NCBI RefSeq assembly: GCF_027244095.1
Contig: NC_069661.1
Location: 179,337,001 to 179,401,000 of the forward strand
Source: Hemicordylus capensis
Taxonomy: Eukaryota > Chordata > Lepidosauria > Squamata > Cordylidae
Reading direction: 5' to 3'
DNA: 64,000 bases
The translations under genes and the position numbers were made by a program. The stretch's first letter is position 1, and each line of letters opens with the position of its first letter. This document shows positions 22,336 through 33,389 of this stretch, one piece after another. Under the pieces are notes generated by a model, which saw only the letters and a program-made list of their open reading frames with translations, searched no databases and was not told the DNA's origin.

Positions 22336-22924
22336 CTCAGTCCTGTATTTGCAATATGAGGATACTAATACTGATCTACTTTACAGGGTTTTTATAGGGA
22401 TAATGTATATAAACAAGATAATGTATATGGAGCACCTTGAATAGTCAAAAGCATGATATAACTGCTAAGTATAACTGCTATTCAAGATCTGTAAGACACA
22501 GTTACCTGTACCAAGTGGTTTCCAATATAAGACCTAACACTTCCTTTGTAAAGTGTGGTGCCCAGTTAATTCTATGTGAAAGAAACTGTTGTAATCACAA
22601 AAAGGATCACCCAAATAGTATTGTTTTAAAATTAAAAAGAGTGAGAAAGACCTCTTTAGTTGATCAATGGTCAGTTGCAAAATAGTACACCAGGCTCTTA
22701 GCAGTTTACAGCATTATCAGTGCTCTCATTTTACAATATGATTATATTAAGACTCAGTATTATCAGATGATTTGGTAGCTGCCCAAAAGCCAACTTGTTC
22801 AAGATCAGGTTCTACACAGCAGCAGTAACATTTGCAACAGCCAATTGTGGATTGTTTTATCTTACAGTAACTTCCGACAACTGTGCTTCAATCCTCAGAT
22901 TGAATTCATATCTGTTACTATTAT

Positions 22925-23040
22925 TATTTATATATGGGGAAGCTCCATGGCTTAATGGAGAGCTGCTGCCAATCAGCGTAGACAATACTGAACTAAATGG
23001 ACCAACAGTCTGACTGAGTACAAGGCAGCTTCTTCTATAT
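22925..23040 (+). mobile_element. SINE tail fragment (AAGGCAGCTTC family)
   Basis: GAGAGCTGCTGCCAATCAGC is followed by GTAGACAATACTGAACTAAA, TGGACCAACAGTCTGACTGA and AAGGCAGCTTCTTC. This tail is shared with the SINE at 43285-43485 and the 5S-headed SINE at 56187-56455. The tRNA-like head is missing or diverged. Confidence 0.6.
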
Positions 23041-23049
23041 CTAGTACTA

Positions 23050-24770
23050 TTTATGTACATGTGGCTTTTTAGAGAACGAGACAAGTCCCTGCCATAAGCT
23101 TAATTATGACCAGTAATTTAGCAATCTTAAGGCAGTTTAGGGTAAAAAAGCTGCCATTATACTCTTGCTTACACCCATATAAACTAACACATATCCTATC
23201 CATCAATCTGTCTAGTTGCCATCTTGTCCTTCATTCTATGTGCTCCCTTTGCACCAATGTAGAGCTAGCATTCTCCTTATTTACCATGTGCTTTCCTAGT
23301 GTGGTCAGTCTGCACCCTTTCAAGTGTTTGAGATTTGTTACCATGTCTTGACATAGCAAGGTACAGATCTGTGTGACTATATCAGGGCTCAACAATATCC
23401 AGGCACCAGTTTGCCATGGTACCTGAATCAGGCGATGGACTGACATGACAAAGAAACAAGTAAGATGAGAACAGACTGTTACCTCCTTCTCCTGGTCACA
23501 TAAAGCCAGCACCCCACTCCTGCCTTGTTTGCATTCTACTCCTCCTCCTGGCCACATCTGTCTGGCTCTGGCAGGTGATACACAAACACAACCAGAAAGA
23601 AGGGAGGAAATACCTACCTTGTTTACTTCCTTCACCTCCTAATTGTATCAGTCCATCACCAACCTGAGCCAGACAGATATGACCAAGAGTAGATGTGAGC
23701 AAGCAAGTTAGCGCCCACCCCACCGAGCAGAGGGTGTTGTGGGGTGGTGAGGAGGGTGAGTGGCCCCCCCATCAAGCAGATGACATTGCTGGAGAGAAAG
23801 CAATGAGTCTCCCCTCTCCCAAGGAGCAGAGGGCAATCTGGCTCATAATTTTTTGGGCTGGTTCCTAGAGCCAAATAAAGCTTCACATGGACTGGACTAC
23901 ATTAATCAGGTCTGGGTGAATGTGCACAATGTGTCATGGCTCTATTCTGAAAAGGCTCCCACCTCCCAGCAAAGGGAGATATGTTATTTATATTTCCTTC
24001 ACTGGTCCTGTGGGGTTTTGCACTGAATTAGATTTGTGTTTTGAAGCAATTATCATTATAAAGTGCAATATTTCATTTTATAGGTACAAGGAATGTAAAT
24101 TGATTCTGGTACTGTAGATAGTATTTTTAATAGCTTTGCTCCCTTCATTTTACTCCAAACCAATTTAAGTTTATATGGATGTTTTACACAGGTACAGCTG
24201 GGGCGCCTAAATTTCTTGCACAAACTGAAGAACTGTAAGGACTTCAGAACACAGTGGTACAAATTGAAGGTTAGCAGCCTTGTTTCAGAACAAGGGCATG
24301 TGTAATCTAGCCCAGTATTCAGGATCTTATGCCCAAGCAAGAGTGCACTGCACTGCAGTCTTAGCATCCAATCCAGTTTAGCCACTCTTTCACATTACAC
24401 AGAATTATGGCTCTAAGTTTTAAAAACCAAACCATGATAACATTTAATAAAGCCAAAACATGAGCTTCATTAAAGTAATTAACCAGAGTTACAACATCAT
24501 CCTATTGAATATTTCATGTTAAAATTAGCAACATAATCTAGCAAGACAATTACTGCATGAGATTTCTCCTTAGATAAAAGGTTAGTTGCTCTCAGTTTAA
24601 ACATCAAGGCTACAAGCGTCCCATTCCACCTATTAGTAAACTGGGGGCTAAGTGTGCAGATGCACTGGGTACACACGCCCAGGAAAAGGGCAGGAGTGGT
24701 TTCCTATATAGCAGGTTTGTCCACAGGGTCAGAAGAGTCAGGGAAACAGAGTCAGAGGAGATGCCAGGCA
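23050..24770. other. GXYLT1 intron 1, no recognised features
   Basis: No exon or clear repeat was found. The long open frames at 23231-23886 on the minus strand show no family resemblance or splice context. Confidence 0.35.
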
Positions 24771-24779
24771 AGCAGGAGA

Positions 24780-25010
24780 ATTGTGTGCTCTCCCGATCTG
24801 TAGTTGTGTGAACTCAAAAAAACAAGGTACTAGGAGGGAAAAGTGATCGTGTGGGAAACAAGAGCAGGGTAGAACAGCTTTTCATCCATCCTCAGTAAAT
24901 GTTGGGGATGGAATCTGCACCTGTCATTCTCCCACAGTCATTCTCCCCTCCTACTACCTTGTTTTTTGAGTTTACACAGCCACTGATTGGGATCACAGTC
25001 TCTTACTCTG
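24780..25010. mobile_element. Palindromic MITE, AAGGTAxTAGGAGGG family copy 1
   Basis: GTGTGAACTCAAAAAAACAA near 24805 is mirrored by TTGTTTTTTGAGTTTACAC near 24959, and ACTAGGAGGGAAAAGTGATC pairs with CATTCTCCCCTCCTACT. The outer arms CTCCCGATCTG and CACTGATTGGGATC also pair. The copy at 60610-60815 has the same inner motif AAGGTAGGAGGAGGGGGAAC followed by TGATCGTGTG, so these are related. The ends were not resolved to a target duplication. Confidence 0.5.
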
Positions 25011-26159
25011 GCTGGCAGCTCCTCCAGCCCTTTTTTGGTTCACATGAACAAACTGAGTGGCATTTATAGGAAAACATTCATTAAATAAAAATAAATAACA
25101 AAAACAAAACAACTCTCACCCCCAAGATCATGGAGACCAAGGATTGCACATACATACTAGGGATGTGCAAAATGTTTTGGCGGTGAAACATTTCAAAACA
25201 GGCCATTTCAAGAACACCATTTAAACACCCTTTACATAAAGGGCCTATTTCAAGCTCGGAGCAGTACAATCCTATTTCGATCAAAACATTTTGACGTTCT
25301 GAGCACCATTTTGGAAGTCTGTCTTCCTTTGCTGATTGATTTTCTGGCACTGGCTTCCAACTGGCTTGTGATCTCCTTGCTTCTTGGTTGGCTTGTTATC
25401 ATACAAATCAAGTTTTGTCATGGGCAACTGTGCCTCCATTGGTTGCAGGGTTGATTTATGGCATTGGTTGCGGGGGGGGGGGGGACTGAGGGAGGAGAAC
25501 ACAAAAGGAGGAAATTTCAAATTCAAATTGTATTCAAAGAGACTGGGAGGCAGAGAGAGTCCTTATACTGTGCCTAAAGAGGATCAGGAGAGGAGGAAGA
25601 AAGGTTTGATTTTGTTGTTTTCTTTTCTCACCACTGTGCTATTTGTTGCTATAACTATCTGGTTTTGCTGGATCTCAGAATGACAAAGGCAGAACTTGGG
25701 TGCCCACCTTCCTTCATTTGTGATTTGTTTGTGAGAAAGTGTTGTGGCGAGACATGGACAGTGGCAGCTCTCTCTGTGCATGTGTAATATTTCTTGGTAA
25801 TTGCTGTGATGAGCTCTATGTCTGGCCTTGAGACCAACTTGTGCTTCACTCACTAGGCTGCTCTGCAATTTGCATTGCAAGGTGTGCTAGGTCAAAATGT
25901 GGCTGAAGCTGCTCTTGTTGAGTTAATGGCTATTCCTCCTGCTAAGTAAGCGTGCTGCTGTGGCAGCTGTTGCAATGTTGTGAACTGCCCAGGGACTTTT
26001 TTGTATGGTATATAAATGTACTAAATAAATAATCAATAAATGCTAGGAAGTAACGTAACTTACTTACGTTATAAGTCAGTGATAACTTACATAACGTTAC
26101 ATCACATTATGACTAACGTAACCAGTCATTGCGAGAAAGCAACCTGTGCCAATGATGTT

Positions 26160-26600
26160 ACTAGGGTTGATTTGATTTAAATCACTTCACAGAAGTACTC
26201 AATTTTAATCATTTAAATCACAATTGGAATCACTATCCAGGAAGATTCCATCTGATCATCATTTTCTAGTACAAGTACATTCTTGTTGCCTAATATACCT
26301 TAACTCATATTCAGGGATAGGTTTAATTTTTAGAAGGTAGGTACACATCATGCTATTTCATTTGGGCAACAGGCCTTGCATTTCTTCGTTGCAATGTTTG
26401 AAATTACATTTCACATACATGCCTTCCTTATCCACAGGAACTTCATAAAAATATTTCCAAATGGGGTCTCTTTTACGGCATGCTGCCATGATAGGTATTT
26501 CCCTTATAGAATGGAAGATACACTCGGAAAACGTTTCCTCAGGACTGCATGCATACGTTCTGTTCACTTTTGGTTTCATTTTCTATTTTCCTCCCCGATC
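26160..26600 (-). pseudogene. hAT transposase fragment with BED zinc finger
   Basis: The minus strand encodes CRKRDPIWKYFYEVPVDKEG followed by KCNFKHCNEEMQGLLPK, a BED-type finger (W, F, CxxxxC spacing) as found at the N-terminus of hAT transposases and ZBED proteins. Downstream on the same strand the sequence reaches TGATTTAAATCAAATCAACC, which looks like the terminal inverted repeat of a hAT element (TAGGGTTGATTTGATTTAAA on the plus strand at 26166). A possible partner end, AAATCATAGATTTTTATCAA, lies near 27858. The catalytic part is absent. This hAT piece has ends different from those of the element that encloses it. Confidence 0.6.
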
Positions 26601-26675
26601 TCTTGCATTTATATCCAGACAGGCTCCTCCTTGCTCAGATTTACTCCATCCCTTGAAATCCTCTATTCATTCAAT

Positions 26676-27167
26676 GAGGTGGTTTCCACAATCAGTGGGA
26701 ACTACCTCAGCAGGGTTAGCAGGCTTAGCCCGCTCTCCCCACAGACAACCCAGCAGTCTGCTCCAGGCGGCCAAACCGGTCACCCACACGACTGCGGGCT
26801 CCATTACGGAGCTGGCAGGGGCTGGGGGGGATTGAGGGCCGTGCGGCCTCTGGAAGCTCCAGCATGCCCTGCGCAAGTGCACAAGGCATGCTGGAGAGTC
26901 TCCCGAGCTGGGAGGCTGCCTTTAAGCATCCCGGCCAGGGGGTCTACTCATGAGTTGCCACGACACGGAACCATGCCAACTCATGATCGTAGAGCCCGGG
27001 TTAGCGAAGCACTCGCTCCGCAAACCTGGGCTTAGAGGAGGATTATTTAAGCGAGTAACCCACTTAAGAACCACCGGGCTCACAGCCAAGCCCGGTGGTT
27101 CTCACGATGGGAGAAAACTGGGCTAGCCTCCGCTAGCCTGATTTTCTCCCATCATGTGAACAGCCTC
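26676..27167. mobile_element. Foldback element, ACCACCGGGCT family copy 2
   Basis: The ends GAGGTGGTTTCCACAATCAG and CCCATCATGTGAACAGCCTC are imperfect inverted repeats. On the minus strand the order of blocks (AGAACCACCGGGCT, GGAGCGAGTGCT, CATGAGTAGACCCCC, GTGTGGGTGACCGG, GAGCGGGCTAA) matches 12850-13275. Internal hairpins include AACCACCGGGCT with AGCCCGGTGGTT and GGCTAGCGGAGGCTAGCC. It sits within the 3.4-kb nested element. A SINE follows it directly. Confidence 0.65.
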
Positions 27168-27170
27168 ACT

Positions 27171-27398
27171 GAGAGCCAGCGTGGTGTAGTGGTTAGAGTG
27201 CTGGACTAGGATCAGGGAGACCCGAGTTCAAATCCCCATCAGGCCATGATACTTGCTGGGTGACTCTGGGCCAGTCACTTCTCTCTCAGCCTAACCTACT
27301 TCACAGGGTTGTTGTGAGGAAAAACCTAAGTATGTAGTACACCGCTCTGGGCTCCTTGGAGGAAGAGCGGGATATAAAATGTAAAAAATAAAATAATT
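27171..27398 (+). mobile_element. tRNA-headed SINE (GAGCCAGC family), copy 2
   Basis: This full-length copy has A box GTGTAGTGGTTAGAGTGC and B box CGAGTTCAAATCC, and it ends GGGATATAAAATG with an A-rich tail. It is about 95 percent identical by eye to the copy at 21832. It lies inside the 3.4-kb nested element, right after a foldback end. Confidence 0.85.
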
Positions 27399-27404
27399 GA
27401 TTGG

Positions 27405-27631
27405 CCTTCTTTAGTCCGATTCAAACATTCAGATGTCTGTACACATGTTTATGTGAAACACAGTACCTGTGTTCATTTTAAAGCTGAACCTGGATACAGG
27501 CCCTTCAAATGCATGGTACAGATAGGAAGTGTACTTCTGTACCTGCGTTCAGCATAACATGTGAATGACTGTACCTGTGTACAGATCTACACTTGTATGC
27601 GTATTGAACATAATGTGTGAATGGGCCTAAT
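27405..27631. repeat. GCCCATTCACAC family repeat, copy 2
   Basis: The copy starts TTAGTCCGATTCAAACATTC and ends CATAATGTGTGAATGGGCC. The interior TGAACCTGGATACAGGCC and CAGCATAACATGTGAATG is shared with the copy at 5566-6100. The inverted ends suggest a non-autonomous DNA element. No target duplication was seen. Confidence 0.5.
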
Positions 27632-28566
27632 GTCCTTGCACTTTTAGAGACAGAGAGAGGGGCAAGGGCTTGAATGAGTGTACACTGCATGTAGACCACC
27701 TGCAGAACAGGACTGGTCTGACCTCTCACCCCCCTATACTGCTATTAAAATGTTCATAGACTATAATTAGAAGCTATGATAAACATTCATGATTATATCT
27801 CTGACCTATGTTCTTTTTTATGAATGGGTGTAAAAAAAATTAAAATCCAATTTTTAAATCATAGATTTTTATCAACACTGCTGCAGCACAGGCATTGTGA
27901 CTGGCAGTGGATTCTGGGTTAGTGATTCTTTTTTGGCCATTTTTGGACTGTTTTTGAAATGTATGTTCTGTGTTGGGAGGAACAGATCTCTTTTTTATTG
28001 TGTGCTTCTGCAGTGTGAGTCGCAAATTGCAATGCAAAACTTGTGTGCAGCACATTGTGAGTATGGCTTGTTCCAGCCATAGGGGAACTTCAAACACCCC
28101 ATTGTTCCTCATGGGTAGCTCCAAGGGATACCAAAGTGAGCTGTGTGGTAGGGCATGATGGGTGCTACCTACCACCCAACCCACTAAATAAATGGGTGTG
28201 GGCAATTTTAAACAAAAAAAAATTCCCCATAGGATCCTATGGGGGCTGGGGGGGGTGGGTTTAAATTTTTTGTTAAAAATCACCTGCTTGCCCTACCATT
28301 ATGCCTTACTACCCATATGACCATATTGCCCCACCACTCAACCCACTTTGGTGTCCCTAGGCGCTACCCATGGCAAACAATCGGGTGTTTTGAGTTTCTT
28401 CATTGTTCCCTATGGCTGGAAAACTCAAAACTTTTCAAGTGTTTATTTGAAACAGCCGGCTTGACCATTGTTTCAACAGAATGTTTCAGCTATTCTGCGT
28501 TTCATTTCTAGCTCAAATCAAAACACAAAATCCATTTCATACACATCCCTAATACATACTTCCCTC

Positions 28567-28694
28567 CTATGTTCCCTCTAACAGGGATTCTTAGATGTTG
28601 TTGACAACAACTCATCCCCAGCTGCAATGGCTTTTGCTTGGGGATTATGAGAGTTGTAGTCAACACCTGAGAATCCCTGTTAGAGGGAACACGG
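28567..28694. mobile_element. 128-bp hAT-type MITE (TGTTCCCTCTAACAGGG ends)
   Basis: The left end CTATGTTCCCTCTAACAGGG mirrors the right end CCCTGTTAGAGGGAACACGG. The 8-bp duplication CTTCCCTC is perfect (28559-28566, 28695-28702). The core TGGGGATTATGAGAGTTGTA is shared with the MITEs at 47228 and 53248, which have different ends. It sits almost adjacent to the right end of the 3.4-kb nested element. Confidence 0.8.
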
Positions 28695-29359
28695 CTTCCC
28701 TCTATTGTACAGCATAAAGCAGCATGTAGATACAAACTCTCAGCTAATCCTGGTTATTTGCAGGCCAAGGGGAAGCAAGTTCCCCGTTTCTTGTTTCATT
28801 CTGCCCAAAGCTGTTAAGGAATCATAAGACTGGCCTTAAGGAACACACCTGCGGTGTGGTTGCTGAATCCAAATTGCTTCCCCCACTCACACTGGCTCCT
28901 TTTAAGCTGCAAGGCGGACTGACCCCTCACAGTAAAAAGCTGCGAGGGAAGAATTGGCTACTGTGTGTTGCCCAAAGCAAGTTCCCACCACCTCATAGTA
29001 CCATTTAAGCTGAGAGTATGCAGTCCTGCTCACAGTTTAAAATATGTGGGTGGTCCAATTCAATCACAGGAAATACAATTTGTAGCAATTTACTATTGCA
29101 GTAGTTCATGTTGCTATTCAAAGTCTGTACCGAAAATGTATGTTGGGAAAACTGTGGAAATGCTTAAGAAGTACAGCTGGTATTCAAAACCATACTAATC
29201 TTAAACAAAGGTCCATCACAGTGAATGGTGATCAACAGACCTGTTCCCCATGAATGTATCGAATTCCTTTCTAGTAAGACAAAAGGGGGTTAGGAGAACA
29301 GAGGTGATCAGTTTGAAGTCTGTGAAGATACTTTTTAACGTGTGGGGGACCACCCCATA

Positions 29360-30593
29360 CAGGGGCGTAACAAGCTTGGAGTGGGCCCAGAGACGAGATT
29401 TTAAAATGGGCCCCCAGCCCCTCAAAGTCCAGGGCCTCCACACACCCCAGGCCCCCAAGGATTTAAGTCTGATATTTCAAAATAAGTATGCTGCCTGGAA
29501 ATACATTTCACTGAATACACACACGCACACTTCACAATATATAGTGATATACATTGAGTACTATATGTTTGTGCTACTTTTAATGCCTAGAACACACTAG
29601 AAACACTAATTATTAAAATGGGACCCTCGCTGCAGATTAGCAAAGGAGACTTTCGACCATGCAGTGTGAGCCTATGTATGTTTTCTCAGAATTCTGAACA
29701 AATTCATTAAAGTTGGATGGCAGGAGGTTTTTCACAGGAAGCTTTTAAAGCCCTTTAACACACATCTACTCTGGAATGGAGGTGCTGCATTCACATGTTG
29801 GCCAGATTTACCCTGAAGTTCCTGCGAGTTATTGGGGAGCAGTTCACACACAAGAAAAATAAAATAAAATAAAAGCACAACACATGCTTCACAGTTCTCA
29901 CTCAGACCTTCTGGGTTGCAAAACAACTTGAACATAAGTGCATTTATAAATGAATGAATGAATAAGTAAAATAAAATAAATATAATATTGTTTGTTCCAG
30001 AAGTTTTTATAATTTTCTGCCATGAAACAAGCCACTTATAGGACTTTTTAGCTTTTTTTTTAAGCCAGCAAATTTTTCAAGCTGTTTTAAATTAAATATT
30101 CAGAGACTTCTCAGTCTCCCCACCCCACCCCCCCATAGCAAAGCCCTATGGCAAGCAGATCCCTATATATGCTGGGGGGGGGGACCACAAAAAGGAGTTC
30201 ACATTCTACCTCGCAAATGCTGGGCTGGGTGGCAGAGGGTCTGCTGCAGAGGGCTGTGGGGGCCGCTCTGCCTGCCTGCCTCCTTCCTTCCTTGGGGCCT
30301 GCAGGCCTCCAGTTCAGGCTTCACTAAAGCCTACATGGAGGCCTCCCTGGAAGCTCCGCCCACCCGTCGATCAGCTGAGAGGCGGGGAGGAGGAGCTCCT
30401 AGCAGCTTGTCTGCTGCTTGATTGCTGGCCAGGAGGACAAGCAGGAGAGAGCGCAAACAGGGCAAGTGGCTGAGGGGCCTTGGGGCTGGGCAGGGGGCAA
30501 TGGGGAGCATGTGAGGTGTCTCTGGGGGGCCCCTCCAGGCAGTGGGGCCCCCAGACAACTGTCTCCCCTTGCCTAATGGTAGTTCCGCCCATG
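29360..30593. mobile_element. 1.2-kb non-autonomous hAT element (CAGGGGCGTAAC ends)
   Basis: The left end is CAGGGGCGTAAC and the right end is GTAGTTCCGCCCATG, a diverged mirror. The 8-bp target duplication ACCCCATA is perfect (29352-29359, 30594-30601). Subterminal GAGTGGGCCCAGAGAC and TTTTAAAATGGGCCC match the 180-bp element at 46414-46593, so the latter is a short deletion form of the same family. The interior includes a segment (29743-29855) similar to 31376-31490. A CpG-rich third is near the right end. No transposase is seen. Confidence 0.82.
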
Positions 30594-31375
30594 ACCCCAT
30601 ATAGTTGAAAGGACAGGATGGAGGCGCTAATGGACATGTATTCACCTAGTCTAGTTCCCAAACAAATCTTCAGGAACGGGGGGGGGGGGGAGAAGCAAGC
30701 AAGCTCTCTGCTTTGACTCTGATGTAGGAGTTAGTGCCTGCCCTCTGAGGATGCAAGGTACACACCTTGAGTCCAAAACAAGACTTGCAAGGCTCTAGGC
30801 AACAAGGGAGGGAAGCATCAACCTCCCCCTGGCACACCTACACACTCGGCATGAATTATTGCAGAGGTCAAAGAGCCATCACTGCACCTCTTTGCTCCAG
30901 TAAGGCACTTCTCAGTACTCAGCAGGGACTACTCCCAAATGTACATGCTTAAGTGTGGTACACAATTCACCTCCCCAGCCTATTTTCACTCATGTTTTGG
31001 TTTCATCGGACAATATTTTCAGGAGTTCAACAGAAAGAGGCTAGTTACATTACAAATTGCAGCATGTCCCACAAGAATCCTCAGGTCTCCTTCTCTTGCA
31101 ATAGACCGCTTGCAGAACTGCAGCCTCTAATCCATTTGCCACTCTCACATCGTCCCTTCTCCCCACATTATTTAACAGTCATATGAAACCTTAAGGTCGG
31201 AAATATACACACACTTACCTGGAAATAAATACCACTAAATTCAGTATGTCTAACTTCTGAGCAAACGTGCATAGAGATGACCTGTACTTGGGTTTATGGG
31301 AGCACAGTGTAAAGCCAACAAGAAGAAAAGTCCTCCCAAACAGCGGCTGGGGCTGCAAACTATAAACGATGTACT

Positions 31376-31490
31376 GGGGGGCTTTTAATACCCTTTAACT
31401 TGCATCTCCTCCAGAACGGAGGAGATGCATTCACACATCGATCCTCTTAAGTCCCTGCGAGTTGTTGGGGAGCAGCTCACACACAATTTG
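31376..31490. repeat. Interspersed repeat related to 29743-29855
   Basis: Both segments share CCCTTTAAC, CATCTxCTCxxGAAxGGAG, GCATTCACA and CCTGCGAGTTxTTGGGGAGC. The hairpin CATCTCCTCCAGAACGGAGG with GAGATG lies inside. It is an unidentified old element in GXYLT1 intron 1, 0.7 kb from the exon 1 donor. Confidence 0.45.
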
Positions 31491-32162
31491 TGTTTTTCGC
31501 TGCACGTTAGAGTGTAGTCCAATTTACATCGAGGTAAAATAATTTGCACCGGATCTTTTGGGACAACTTCGAGTTCGCAGTAAAGCCTCCCCGTAAACTA
31601 GCGGTAAAACGGGCTGTGCGCAGAAGTCCCTGGTAGCAGCCGTATAAACCGCAGCTGGTCTCCAGCGAAACTATTTTTGATACGTGAAAGACATGTTTTC
31701 AAGTCCAAGAACAAAAAGATTATAATTGCGGTACCTTAAAGATGAACAGATTCGTTGTGGCATAAGCCACAATAAGAACGTAGTTCTAAGGCGCCACAAG
31801 ACTTACCGTATGGGTGTGCAGGAGTTGCAACATCCTTTCAGTTTCAAGGCACGAAGAGCTAGCTCTTCGGTAGAAGTTACCCTTTACTAACCTGTGGCAT
31901 TCATAAGGGACGCGTGGTTCCCCCCACATTCTTTCCATACTTGCTAGTGAAGAGGGGACTGTAACATATATGTTTAGCGACTTTAAGTCTGGAGCCGTTT
32001 CGAGAGCGTATATATTACCTAACGACTACTGTATGCCGTATTTACAAATGTTTAAGTTTACTCACAGTGAAGGAAAGCAGCAAAACAGCGACACCTCCCC
32101 CCCCCGCCACCCCAATGCACGGATGCTGCTTTTCCTCGGGGAGCGCAGGACCCAGACTGTAC

Positions 32163-32392
32163 CTCTCTAGCGGCGGCGGCTGCTGCTGCTGCTGTTCCCT
32201 GCGGCCTGCGCTTCCCGCCACGGCCTTCCAGCCGCCGCCGCCACTCAGCTGCCTCCTGACGGGGAAAGCGGGGTCCCCTCGGCGTCGGGGCGCCTCCTGC
32301 TCAAGCGACAGAGCCAGCTGGCTGAAGGCATACAGCAACGAGCACAAACCACAGCCCAGGCACAGCAGCGCCACCCGCACCAGCCGCTGCAT
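32163..32392 (-). CDS. GXYLT1: GXYLT1 exon 1 (start codon, membrane anchor, stem)
   Basis: The ATG at 32390-32392 has A at -3. It opens MQRLVRVALLCLGCGLCSLL and continues YAFSQLALSLE, a short cytoplasmic tail followed by a hydrophobic signal anchor at about residues 5-31, as expected for a type II Golgi/ER glycosyltransferase. CSLLYAFSQLA is close to the recalled human sequence. The rest is a low-complexity stem: an arginine-rich part, SGGGGW, then Q5 and PPP, ending LE at residue 76. The exon ends AGAG with donor GTACAG; the last two bases (AG) join A from exon 2 to give Arg77. Intron 1 is 25.3 kb. The stem is the fastest-evolving part of the protein, and the Q5 tract looks lineage-specific. 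Confidence 0.93.
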
Positions 32393-32840
32393 CCTCCCGC
32401 GGCCCCGGCAGCCGGTGCTGCCGGGGCCTAACCGGGAGTGGAAGCACTGGCGGTGGCCTCAGCGTGAGCTCGCCGTGGCAAGCCGAGACAGGACAGGTGG
32501 CAGGCGCGGCAACCAGGAGGGCCACGACGGCGCCACTATGGCTCCCGAGGTAGTAGTAGCAGCGGCCGAGCACTCTGCGTAGGCGGAAACTAGGCGGTTC
32601 AGAGCGAGTAGGGAGGAGCTGAGGGCCCGAGGCGGGGTTGGTGGTGGCTTGTGGGCAAGGCCGTGGACGGCTGGCTAGGTGGAGCTATGAGGGAGGCACG
32701 AGAGCGGCAGGAGGTGCGTCCTGGCGGCGGAGCAAACTGCAACTCTGAGGAGCAGAGAGATGAAAAAAACGCAGTGACAGATGAGGCTTCAGGAAAGCAA
32801 GAGGGCCCCACTGCAGCTAGCATTTGTGCAGCTCAGTCCT
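32393..32840 (-). promoter_or_regulatory. GXYLT1 CpG-island promoter and 5' UTR region
   Basis: GC-rich, CpG-rich sequence extends from exon 1 upstream to about 32840 and also covers exon 1 down to about 32080. I see no convincing TATA box, consistent with a housekeeping CpG-island promoter. The transcription start cannot be placed. No second gene is seen starting divergently on the plus strand within the island. Confidence 0.7.
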
Positions 32841-33245
32841 AGGCATTTTTACTGATCTCCTACTGTTCAGTGAGACTTGTTTTTACTGATCTCGCATGCA
32901 TTGAGTGGGCCAAGCAAGTGCGCTTCTTCAACCGCAGCTGGATCCTCGGCATGCCTGAGGACAATGCGGGTTGCTGCTCCCAAGTAAGATTGCATAGACC
33001 TGCACGTATTAAAAGTTCTTCACGTGCATACTGCCTGCCGTGCGGTAGGTTATTTGAAAGCCACCCAAAACTGCATCCATAGGGCAAATATCCCTGTTGC
33101 TGGGAAGCAGCTCTTTCTTACCTGCCTTCAAGGAGGGGAGGCGGAATTACATCCCCCGCCTCAGTTGGCAACTGTGCCTGCGGATCAGTCTCCTGACCGG
33201 CATTCAGTCTAGCTCTAGCAATCACAGCGGCAGCATAGTTAAAGA

Positions 33246-33352
33246 GACCCAGCGTGGTGTATTGGTTAGAGTGCTGGACTAGGACCCCATTCAGCCATGA
33301 GACTTGCTGGGTGACTCTGGGCCAGTCACTTCTTTCTCTATCCTACTCCCAT
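33246..33352 (+). mobile_element. tRNA-headed SINE (GAGCCAGC family), copy 3, partial
   Basis: It starts GAGACCCAGCGTGGTGTATT and covers GTGACTCTGGGCCAGTCACT, but the B-box region is deleted and the 3' third is missing. An L2 fragment follows about 40 bp later. Confidence 0.7.
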
Positions 33353-33389
33353 TGTAATAAATACCAGTCCTCCCCCCACTCTGTTTTTG

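Larger units (their letters stand above)
25159..28551. mobile_element. TAGGGATGTGC family copy 4, 3.4-kb nested element
   Basis: The left end is TAGGGATGTGC and the right end is ACACATCCCTA. The 8-bp target duplication ATACATAC is perfect (25151-25158, 28552-28559), so both ends belong to one insertion. The ends are AT-rich with TTTCAAAACA-type repeats, unlike the GC-rich copies. Within it lie an L2-like tail (about 25970-26040), a BED-finger hAT piece (26160-26600), an ACCACCGGGCT foldback (26676-27167), a SINE (27171-27398), a GCCCATTCACAC repeat (27405-27631) and an imperfect palindrome (about 28085-28400, axis near 28235). I see no transposase that would belong to the outer element itself. 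Confidence 0.8.

Noticed and set aside
23231-23886. Overlapping minus-strand open frames in intron 1
   Set aside because: No family resemblance, no splice sites matching a gene, and no codon bias visible.
32301-32573. Possible upstream open frame overlapping the GXYLT1 start
   Set aside because: The frame opens with GTG, not ATG, and the transcription start is unknown; no support for translation.
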